Both the position numbers and the translations under genes were made by a program. From positions 1 to 64,000 of the forward strand of contig JACCGJ010015422.1 in NCBI GenBank assembly GCA_013407085.1: a stretch of 64,000 nucleotides of DNA, written 5' to 3'. This document shows positions 33,043 to 44,400 of the stretch, piece after piece. Each line of letters opens with the position of its first letter. Position 1 is the stretch's first letter. The notes beneath the pieces are model-generated. The model ran no database searches. It worked only from the letters and a program-made list of their open reading frames with translations, and had not been told where the DNA came from. Origin of the DNA: Atriophallophorus winterbourni. Its lineage: Eukaryota; Platyhelminthes; Trematoda; Plagiorchiida; Microphallidae.

Positions 33043-33180
33043 ACGCAATCCGCAGCTATTTAAGCCCCAACCTTCCCCATCTGTTCGGATTTTACTTTTT
33101 CATTGTTGTGTGGCAGTTAAGCATTCGGTACATGCTACCGGTTTAATGCTGTCTGTAATGATGTTGATGATGACGGATCC
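33043..33180 (+). repeat. Interspersed repeat B
   Basis: AGCTATTTAAG-CCC-A-CCTT, TGGCAGTTAAGCATTCGGTA and CATGCTACCGGTTTAATGCT. Related sequence at 18425-18560 and 57003-57135, the latter two with a CATAC tail. Confidence 0.6.
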
Positions 33181-33240
33181 TAAATTTCTATCGCGACCAA
33201 TCCCTGCTACGCAAACCGTTTCATAATCAAGTACTGTCTT

Positions 33241-33480
33241 CCGCACGGATGTGCAATCGTGAAGTACTTTGTGCTGTGCGGCTAATACCGTGCTAAATTG
33301 ATCGGCCAGAGTTATTGAGGTGCATGCTGAAGCAGGCTGGAATCTCACTACCATTTCCTGTTCTTTTTTCTTCTTCGTATCTGCCTAAGCTTGGGCAACC
33401 TGACAGTATCTTAGCCCACGTGCAGTATCTGACTGTGCGGCACTTTGCCTTCATCAGGCTTGTGCTTTCATACCATACCA
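33241..33480 (+). mobile_element. Fluke SINE, full length with target-site duplication
   Basis: 240 bp between 9 bp direct repeats TACTGTCTT (33232-33240 and 33481-33489). It starts CCGCACGGATGTGCAATCG and ends with a short (CATAC) tail. Confidence 0.8.
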
Positions 33481-33843
33481 TACTGTCTTTCGCGTTGTTC
33501 TGTTTTTGGTCTTCACCGATTCGTCCTCTTCATCAATGACTAGAACTTAGTCACCGTTTCTGTTATTCGCTAATAATGTTAAACTATAGTGTTTAGTTAA
33601 GTCTCTCGTATATCTGCCTAAGCCTGGGCAACCTGACAGTATCTTAGCCCACGTGCAGTATCCGACTGTGCGGCACTTTGCCTTCATCAGGCTTGTGCTT
33701 TCATACCATACCATACTGTCTTTCGCGTTGTTCTGTTTTTGGTCTTCACCGATTCGTTCTCTTCATCAATGACTAGAACTTAGTCACCGTTTCTGTTATT
33801 CGCTAATAATGTTAAACTATAGTGTTTAGTTAAGTCTCTCGTA
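33378..33843 (+). repeat. Two-unit tandem duplication of 233 bp
   Basis: Units at 33378-33610 and 33611-33843, each beginning TATCTGCCTAAGC and containing the SINE 3' half plus its flank up to GTCTCTCGTA. Only a few base differences were noticed, so it is recent. The second unit holds a SINE half without its own target-site duplication. Confidence 0.85.
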
Positions 33844-33849
33844 TATTCT

Positions 33850-34480
33850 GAAACTGCAAAATGATTTAGCCCCGTGTTTATTGGAATAATCTATCTAATA
33901 TCGCCAACTAAACCATTCTTCCCATCCTGGCAAAACGATTTCTCAGTCTACGTTTAATGAACTAAACTGGCGCATTTCTTACGCAGATCTGATATTTTCA
34001 CTGAATTCATAATGATTGGACACGGAGAATTGCATTAATAGCAACCAAAAGTGTATCGTAGTTGAGATTTCTCAATTGCGCTACAGCAAAATTCTGTTAG
34101 AGGTGTGAATCAGAAAAAAATGGTAATGGAACCAACTCAAATACTAATCCGTTTAGTGAACAATTCTGTTTCGAGAATGTTAGATGAAGTTTATTGAATG
34201 CAACTTGGAAAATAACGTTGTGCACAATTAGAAAGAAAAATGCATTATTTTTAATCTTAGAATAAAAGCGCAGTGAAAATCGAACAGTGCGGCTTGATAG
34301 GAATTTTTAGATATAAGCTGTTGAATCCCGTGTTTATGCATTTTGTCGCATATCTTTGAAACCGGGCTGCACTACAATCTTCGAGTTTAACTCCACTCAC
34401 CAAGCCATTGGCATGAGAATATTTATTGTTTTTTTAAATGCGTGCCCATCTTTTCGCATGCTGATTATTTTCTGCCATTT
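33850..34480. other. Upstream region of WDR6 copy 2
   Basis: Expected to hold the promoter, 5' UTR and initiator exon. No TATA box or start could be assigned with confidence. Confidence 0.4.
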
Positions 34481-34486
34481 TTACAG

Positions 34487-34565
34487 AGTATTCAACAAAG
34501 CTTCCACTGGCATCATTGCCCCATCACCGCTCTGTGTTTGGATCTTTATCCAAAAATTCTTATCG
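34487..34565 (+). CDS. WDR6: WDR6 copy 2, first recognised exon
   Basis: Acceptor tttttacag before 34487, donor gtaagt after 34565, phase 0 to 1. Encodes HHCPITALCLDLYPKILI, which recalls the N-terminal 'LLPVTGLE..GDRLLAGEG' strand of WDR6. The initiator exon upstream is unresolved; ATGs at 34356 and 34413 are candidates. Confidence 0.6.
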
Positions 34566-37500
34566 GTAAGTTTTTAGTTGTTCACACCTGTTTAGGTTCT
34601 GCCAATGTACTTACGTTACGTGACAGCGGCACAAGCCATTTCATTCGCACGTTTACCTTGCAATCCCACGCAATCATTCATGATATCAGATGTGTAAAAG
34701 GTTGGCTTCTCATAATACCTAATGAAATGCTCTAGTTCCCAGTGATTTCGCACCGGTTGGAGATTTCTCTGTGGTTGCTGTTTCAGGCTCCCGCTTCTTT
34801 TGCATTTTAACCATCGATCACACATATGACAACTTCATCGAAACAGTTTCTGAATATCGTTGTGACAACATAATCAGCTGTTCGATCACATTCGCTTCCG
34901 GCAATGTTTGGGTTGTTTTCATATCAGCCCATCATGAAATTCACCTGTGCAAATTAACGATTACAGCAACGGGCCTTCGTTTCTCAAGATCCGTTTCGAC
35001 GCAAGCTAGCACGCTAATGTGGTAATTGCAAGTGTGTTGTTTTCATGTCATTTTAAGCTATTCCGGTTACACTTGTTTCTTTACGCCAGACACGATCGTC
35101 GGGCATATTGTATGCTTTTTGGGATCAACCTTCGGTCAATTGAATATTCATTATCACCAGCTCAACGTTACTGATGACGGAGACTTGTGCATGGAGCGAA
35201 ATATCACAATTTCTTCTGTGTCGCAACATCAAAAGGTTAATTTTTTTATATTTGAAGTTATTCGTAGGGATCCATCTTTTCGATCAATGTTCGGTACCTC
35301 CAGCCCCTGGATTGCATTCGATTAGCTTCTGCAGCAGAGGATAGAAGTATTGCTATTTGGACAAGAAATGTTGAAAAAAGCTCATTTCCAATTAAAGCTT
35401 CCACGCTATCGGGGCCATGGATTGTCACATGCGTACTTAACATACCCTCGCATTCTGATATACTGTTTGAAGCTCGGATATGGAAGGTCCTGTTGACGGA
35501 TCATGGTGTTATCGCCTCTGGAGAGGTTAGTTTTCATTAACGTTTCAATTTTATTTGCTGTTGGTACGTCTCCATGGGCGTTGCCATGGGATTCATCCAT
35601 TGGTTTTTAATGTGCTGCAGGATTGCCGTCTCGTCTGGTATGCATGGAACAGGCTGCCTCACGGAGAAGAACTCGTTAGCATTCACCGTGGCCGAAATGT
35701 GTGGGCACTTGATTACAATCCTGCTGTTGATTTACTTGTGAGTGGTTTATTTGTGACATATTTGATGACTGTGATGTGTTAATCCGTTGCTTAATTATCT
35801 GTTGACTGTTCAGATAGGTTATTTTGTTTTGAATTGATTTGTACAGATTACTTGAGTAATGATCCCCTACGGTATGCCATGAAAGCACAAGCCTGATCCA
35901 GGCAAAGTGCCTCGCAGCCAGAGACTGCACGTGGTCTAAGATACTCTAAGGTTGCCAAGGCCTAGACAGATATGAGGGGGAAATAGAAATGTTAATGAAA
36001 CTCCAGCGTGTACTCGCATGCAGCTCACTACCGTTTGCCAATCAATTTAGCACGATGTTAGCCGCACAGCACAGAAATGCTGCACGATTGCACATCCGTG
36101 CGGCAGGCATTTTCGTCTTATATATTTTTTCACATTTAAAGGTTTTAAAGATTTGCGTTTGCTAAACTAATGCTTAACGACAATTTGTATTGTTTTTTCA
36201 TTCCTCCAGGTTTACTATCCACTGCATTGACTTGCTCGTTTATCTCGAATGTTCACCCAGTTTCGCAAACTTTGTGAACTTTTTAATTGTACGCTTCAGC
36301 GTAAATTCTGTCTGATACATGCTTGGTTTTAAGTGTCATTGTCACTGCCACAATACAAGATTCACATTCAGACTTGATTCAGTCTAGACCACGAGTCATT
36401 CGGTATGAAACTGTATTGAAGGTGTTCGAATGTTACCCTTCTGACATATGAGAATTGAATTGTGCAGTGGTCTGTTTTTTCGTAACTAGTTTCTTGAAGA
36501 AAACTCGAGAACTTGGTTCTGATCCTGAAGCTTCGCTTGGGTGGTTAGTCGAAAAGTTTACTTGAGAAATAATCTTTCTTTAGCTTGAACTTCTATAATT
36601 TTGAAATTTTATGGCTGCATGTGATTTTATTACTATTGAGTTAAACTAGACAATGAATACATATTCGACACATTTAACTCGGGTTGACATCGAACTCTTT
36701 AATTTTCAATTAATAAACTTCAATCACTAAATTTTACAAAAATTTCCACCCATCACGTTTTAACTGCCCTGTCATTTTCACACATCAATTTTGTTGGTAT
36801 GACAATTGGCCTTAGTTCATACCTTCTATTGCACTGTTATTTTTATATCCCGATTTACGAGTCAGCTGGAATAAAAACGTGAATGTGTTTAATTTAGAAT
36901 GAAGAAATGAAATTATGTTTACCTGCGACTATTTGTGCGACTATTTTCTCATGGAGGATGAGTCGGATTCAATGAAGAGTCTTGGGAATTTGAGTACAAA
37001 GCGGAATCCCCAGCACCACTCGGCGTTTGTTCGAGTCAGCTTCTCTAGCCTTTGCACAGCCAAGTGAGACCTGCAAGCAGCAGGGAGTTGTCCGAAAGAG
37101 GAGGTGTGCACCAAATAATTGTCTACAAGAATCTGCTCCAGATTTTTCCTCAGTGTTTTCTCCCGATCCTTTTCCGCGATCGGGTATCCCGCAAGGCAGC
37201 GGAGGTTGAAAATCAGGGTTTTCATTCCCTTAGATGAAACGCCGTCCCAGACCTAAGAGCTCCACCTACCCCAAGAAAACTGGTTTTCAGGCGCCAGTCA
37301 CTCGCCTTCGCCTCTTCTGTTGGTAGAAGCAGTTCCGCCGGGCTCGAGGAGCCACTCGTGCAGGTCAGAAGCTGGACTTGGTTGTCAGAGACTATTTGAG
37401 ACGCGCGCCATACGGGGACAATTTATTGGCATTGTGGAGCTTATCTCCACGGCCACCCCCGGCTATGACAACCTTTGGACCCGTTATCTACAAAAGACTC

Positions 37501-38402
37501 AAGGTTCTAGTCCAACATGGTTATTTTCTACTCTAGGTATTCTTATGCGTTTCACCCTTGAATATCATTTCATGCCGACAGACCAAACCTCTGTTTGATG
37601 TAGCAGTTTGAATACCTTGCTAAGGGATTACACTTTACCTAATAATGTTCTACAAACAAAAGTATAGTCGCTTGCGTCAGGAATATCTATAGAGATAGAG
37701 ACAAGCAATCTCAAACTGAATACTTTGGCTAATAGTTATAATATGAAAACGAAATAATTTCACTGGGTTTTACATTGATTGGAATGTGTTCCGGACGGCT
37801 GGTGTATTCATAATGATGGAGAGAAATTTGTATGCGATCGGTTAGAACAGATTTTGTGAAACGTTTCGCTTCTGACACTGAAGCTCTGTCAAATGGGTGG
37901 TGATTGCTAGATAGCCGGTTGTAAATTGAAGCATCCGCTGCTCGCTTGCCTATAAAATTCAATATCTCGTTTTACTGATTTCGTTATTTGTCAATTTCTC
38001 CCAAATTTATAGGCCTCTGGAGGTAACGATGGCGCTGTCTACTTGCAACATGTATCAACTTCAGTGAACTCGATTTCTCAGCAAACGAAAATCGTTTCCG
38101 TTCCGAACGAAAATTTCCAGGTACTTTTATTTCTGCCCAAGCTGTGGTATGAACGTAGCAGACACAATTTCTACCCAGTATTTTACAGTTATATTATTTT
38201 ACTTCTTTCGCAGTGGCATGGGCCACCTGACAGTATCATAGCCCACGTGCAGTCTCTGACTGTGCGGCACTTTGCTTGGATCAGGCTTGTGCTTTCAAAC
38301 CTTACGCAGTGATTCCATGCCTCTTAGCACGAGCTATTCTTTTAATCCTTTTTGCCACTAGACGTTAATCACAGTCTTTCCTCTTCACTCACTGCCTCTC
38401 TT

Positions 38403-38467
<65 letters not shown>

Positions 38468-41400
38468 TGCTCTCCAGGCCAGGCCAGTAAATTCAGCATT
38501 CAATATTAGGTGCAAGACCGCTTTTGTATTGTGAGAAATTCAATTTAGACTCTAACCTAATTCAGCATCATGTCATTTAAACGCCTGCGAATGAAACCAT
38601 TGGAAGTCGCAAGGTGATTATCTTTGAGCTACCATCTTTTCCTCTATTTAAAACATTACAGATCTCCTGTCCCACCGAGAAGGATTTTGCGAGGTGCGTA
38701 TTTTTCGGCTCCGATGGCCGGGTCTTTTATTTGACAGACACAGGGTAAGTCTTGTCTGGTCGTTTATAGCAGATAACTACGTTTTTGTCAAATGTACGAA
38801 TTTGGTAAACAGTTAGACATTCAAATCAACCTCAAGCGAGGGCACACTGGAGTTTCCTCACCATTTTTATCGCTTATATCTACCTAGTTCTGGGTAAACT
38901 GGCAGCATCTTATCCCACGTTCGGTCTAAATGTGCTGCACTTTACCTGTCTCCAAGCTCGTGGTTTCATTCAAACATACATACCCGCGTTTCAGTACCAC
39001 CTTTCCCCGAATTTTATGGAATATGAAGTAGGGTCACGCATTCACATTCCTATTGTAGTTTCACTGTTTCATTTGTTATGAACTTCCTGGCACACTATAT
39101 CACTCTGTACACTTCTGGATGCTGCATGGTTCATTGATTCTGAAACATCACAACGTTGATGCTTCAACGAACGTCTTGTCTACCTTACTGTCAACAATTC
39201 GCTGTTGTCTTTGTATTCCGCGTACAACGAACTTCCGCTCGCATTCTGATCATTTTGGTCGAGTCGATCCCTCGCTAGGTAATCTGACATAATTGTAAAT
39301 ACGTTATCTTTATATAATCTTACATTTTTGCGAAATTAAATGTACTACCTTCATTCCCCTGAGTTGAACTAATAAAACCATACCAAAATGGTTGCTTTCG
39401 CTAAGGTATTGCAGCTGAGAACGCTGTCTTTATTATCCAGACCATGACAACCTTTTAGCGTGCATTGCACTTTCCGGCTCCCGGATATATGTTTATGACT
39501 ACTCATCAGTATCAAATCCTTTGAAATATTCGCAAATTTGATCATTCCGGTCTATCGTGGAAGAACTGGACTCGAGTTTCACTATTATTTGAGCTCATCA
39601 GCAGTGCATATTTTCTGCCTCGAGTGGAACTCGAACCCCAGACTCTAATCATTGTGGTCACATTGCACTGCTGATGATCTAAAATTTGAGCGAAATTCGA
39701 GTCTAGTGTTTCCATTATGAAACGGTGTGATCAAATTTGAAAATATTTTTGTAAGAATTGGTACTAATGAGTTGTTACACACATAGAGAACGAATTCTCC
39801 ACCAAATGCTAACAATCCAGGCTTCACAATGATGCCGGTGAGATTTACATGGCTGATGCTGTCATGTTGACACAACCTCAGTAAATTAGCTGTTAGCACG
39901 CGCCTCAAATTTGGTCAAACATCTTAGCATATCTATTCTTATTTTCTTTATATATTTACTTAGTGGCATCATTCGTTATTATTAGATCCAAATTTTGTAA
40001 ATGCGGCTTGTTTTCCAGAAAAATCTTCACTACCACTGGATCATCCCAGAGCATGCTTTGCGATCCACTTGCGGTTGATCCATTTGCAACGGCAGTCAGC
40101 CCGGAATCGTTTGAATCAACGCCCGACAACCGAGGAGACTTTTCCATCCTTCGCGATTTGATCTCTTCGAAGAAAGCTGTTTTTACTGGCCAAACCACAT
40201 CAGCGACTAATGAATCACGCACGATCGTGGCTATCGGTGACAAACAGGGACACCTTGGTTTATTTCGTATGGTCACGAGTAGGTCGCTTATCTTTGACTT
40301 GTGTGCCATTGGTCGTCTTATTGCCGTGCCCAAAGATATTTGATTGTGCAGCTAACTCTGTGCTAACTTAATTTGCAACCGGTACAGAACTACATTCGGA
40401 AACACACTGGAGTCTTACTACCATTTTAAGTTTTAGTTTAGGTTTAATTTCTTAAATGTGTCTAGGCCTGGGCATCCTGACAGTATCTTAGCCCATGTGC
40501 AATCTACGATCACGCGTGGATTCAGGCTTGTTAATTATTGCATAGAGCTAATGCTCAGTCATGAAATGCGGTGACCAATGTGTATGTATGTATAAAAATA
40601 CAAACATGATCCAGGCAAAGTGCCGCACAGTATTAGTCTGCACGTGGGCTAAGATACTGTCAGGTTTCTAATGTCTGGACAACATGTTTATCATGAAGCT
40701 CACTACCGGTTGCAAATCAATATAGCACGATGTTAACACGGTACAGTACTGCACGATCGCACAGCCGTGCGGTGGCCAATATTGAGCCATTGCTGCTTTG
40801 CTGTCAACCAGCTTCATTGACCTTGGCGTTACTAAAGTTTAACCTCGATGTCGCATGAAGGTAATTTTTTTATCGGTGACATGTAGTCTCCGTGATAGTT
40901 AGTGCACCATATCTCTCGGGACCACGTGGCCTGCTTCAATCGAGGATATGTCAAATGCTATGGGACGCGTTTATAATTTTTTGATTAGGTTATCCATTCG
41001 TTTTCGTAAGTTTAGCGTTGATGCTGATCACATTCCCGCTCACTTAATAATTGAATACCCAGGTAGTATCTCAGTCCATGTACAGTCGATTGCGAGGAAC
41101 TTTGCCTGCCTCCTGGCTTGCGGTCTCATCCGTGCACCCATACATACCGTACATACATACATACGTACACACACATACATACATGCATACATATCTACAT
41201 ACATACATACATACGTTCATGCATACATACATACATGCAGGCATACTTTCGTACATACATACATTCATACATACATTCATTCATACATACATACATACAT
41301 ACATACATACATACATACATACATACATACATACATACATACATTCATGCATACACACATACATGCAGGCATAATTTCGTACATACATTCATACATACAT

Positions 41401-44400
41401 TCATTCATACATACGTACATACTTAGCGGTAGTATCTGTTTGTTATTTTTCTCTGGATCCTGTAGCTTTTTCACATCTCAAGCCACGTTAAATCTCCCAG
41501 CCCGACTCTACTGACGTCAGGTTTGTTTCAAATGGTTTATGCCCTAGCTTCGTTTGTTGTTTCCCAATTTAGATCGACCTCTTTGTAATAGAAATTCATC
41601 AGCCATCCGAGCTTGATTGAATGTATTCCTCATTGCTGTTATTTCCAGATTCCCCCTATCTACTTTGCACCGGCTTTTCGCTTTTGGATCACAAAGTGAT
41701 GAAACTGGTTTGGCTAACAGAAACGTGTTTTCTAGTCTGCACTCGAGCGGGGCCCGCAGTGAGTTTTCACCAACTTTTCGATCAACTTATCTGCGATTAA
41801 ATATCTGCTAAATGTAACCACCGGTTATTATATCCCTGCTTGTGTGGCAAACACAGTTTTTATCCGTCACTCTGAGACTGCTCAACTGCCATACAACCGT
41901 GACAAGATAAAAATCCTAAAATGGAAGGGAGCTAAAAAGCTACTTAATCTACATAAGGTTCGACACAGACGCATTCGGATGAGGTGCATACACTTAGAAT
42001 CAAACGTACATTCAAGCAAGTGTTGTGAACTAATAGAGCATAACAGCTTTCTTGCGGTTTACACTGTCACGCATCGCCACAACAGCTATACTCAGTGGTG
42101 CTTTCCACGAACTAGCCGATCAAGCTTCATAGCTTATTACTCTTTGGGGTACGATCTACCTGTCAGTATCAGATCTCTCATGCAATCTTGAATTTGAGAA
42201 TACAAACTGCTTCTGAACTGCATCAGCCTCCACTCAAAACAAAATATCACGTACATTATGGGGGGGTAGATGATAAACCTACTGCTAAATTCCTTGTCTT
42301 TTAACGTTCCGCGCCGATCACAGCAGCTCGTTCGCTTTCAAATCCATATTGGAAAGTGACCGATTAAACGAGTCATTGTTTTTTTCAAAAAACGTAGGCT
42401 TTATTTTCAATAATAATAATAATAACTAACATGTACTCCTGGATCACCATGGTCGTTCGAATGAATATTTTTACACCTGTTCTTAGTTCACTGCTCGTTC
42501 TAATGTCTACCAGTGTTAATCATTCCGGTTAAAATATCAAATGATTTCTAATTTGTAATCAAGATAAAACGCTTCTGCTAAATTGATATTATATTTCACA
42601 TCATGTATACCTGATGAAGGCGACCGTTAGATGTAGGCTTGTTGTATTTTTCATTTGTTCTATTATAACGCTCCTCGGTAATCAGAATTCTGGAGACAAA
42701 TTTTTAAAGGATATGGTGTTTGATGTCGCGATACAAGGAGATGGACAAGTCTATTAAAATTGTTGGCTTACGCGTAACCAAATAATCGATTGCTTTTTGA
42801 TGGCATGTAAAGCCACCGGCGTGATATTCACCGCGGTAGGTTTCTGTACAGCAGCCATTGTGGCCATTGGGATATAACGGGCGTCAGCTTACTGATATCT
42901 TCTCTAATATTGCTGATATTTTTGTTAGATATGGAATTAAAAATGGATTGGCAGAGCAGCTGTCATTTTGCCTTGATTGAACTCTCGTGTCTGGGGCAAC
43001 CGCAAATTGACTGTAAAGACAAAGATCGTGGTATACAGTGCGTGTGTACTAAGTGCTTTACTGTACGGCAATAAAACTTCCACGCAAGACACGAACGAAG
43101 CATCCGTCGTATCTTGAACATATCTTGGATTGACAAAGTGACTAATGCTGAAGTGCTTTCAAAAGCTGGTCTACAGATCATGTTCACCCTACTACAACAA
43201 CCCCGCCTGCGGTGGCTTGGCCAGGTCTACAGAATGGAGAATGGTCGTATTCTGAAAGGTCTACTATATGGTGAGTTGAAATCAGAAAGTCGAGATCGCA
43301 TTGGGCAGACAGTATTTTAGCGCACTTGACTGTGTACAAAGACATTTGAAAAAGGGATATGAAAGCTCTTGGCATTGACCCAGCGATTTAGGATTAATTT
43401 GTTCTTGACCGCTTACTTCTGACGCATTGTGTAACGCGTCGTAGGCAAGCTGTAGAGGAGTAGATGCAGCTCTTGGCTGCTGAACGCAGATCACGCCGCC
43501 GGCATACAACTGATGCCGATCGAACAAGTACTGTCTATCCCTACGAGCGTTGCGGGAGAGTGCTCCTTCGGAATCGGACAGTTTAGTCATTCGAGAGGCT
43601 GAGCAGCATGAAAATATCTTGCGATTGTGATGTACATCCATGGTCAACATCGACCGAAGGACGCCAACAGGGTTAAAATCACCTTGGTGAAAGATGCATC
43701 CACTGCATGGATGTACAAACGTGAAGCATTCTATACTCCGCAGGTACACTATAATAAATTGGTTACTCCCGATAATGAGCTGCATATTAAAATACCTTGA
43801 AGTGCAGTCTATATCTCTTGCATACTATATGACAGTAATCCTGAGACAACGTCATTGCTTACTGCTTCGATCCTCTCCTATTCAGCCCCGCACTTTGGGT
43901 AACATCTTGCGTGTCCGATGGTTACGCGGCTTGTGTGTTGTTTGCTGAATGATAAACTGACGTATGCTTTTGTATGTAGCATTAAAAAGAAGAAAACCGA
44001 GCTCTGTACTGACCGCATCGGAGCCATTTGTTAACCTGAGCTTATTTTGCATTGTTTGGTAATACCTCTCAATTTTGACATTGAGAACCACTGCCTTTCA
44101 AAATGCATTCTCTAACCAAATTGTAGATTATGTTAACAACTGGTCAACTGGATTCTCCAAAATTCATTTTGCAACTCCCGCATGAATCTTCAATGTCATG
44201 GGCGAATACCGCTTGCTCATTGCGTGTCCATGCATTTTCTTCGACTGCTTCTGAGTGCGATACGATCGTCGTCGGTACTCGCGATGGCGGGCTCTACACC
44301 TTCACGCTTAAAGTAAGTCCTTCAGCTGTGCACGGATGTGCAATCGCAAAACACTTCTGTACGGGTAACACCGTGCTAAATTGATTTGCCGCCGGTATTG

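Noticed and set aside
33435..33450. CTGATGAAGGC on the minus strand inside a SINE
   Set aside because: A one-base variant of the SINE sequence CTGATCCAGGC; no other hammerhead element is present.
35090..35235. Acceptor ttacgccag before 35090 as exon start
   Set aside because: It requires phase 1, but the previous exon ends in phase 2; the acceptor before 35058 restores the frame.
40948..41514. 188-codon open frame rich in His-Thr-Tyr-Ile
   Set aside because: It is the translation of the (CATA)n microsatellite, with similar frames on both strands; not a protein.
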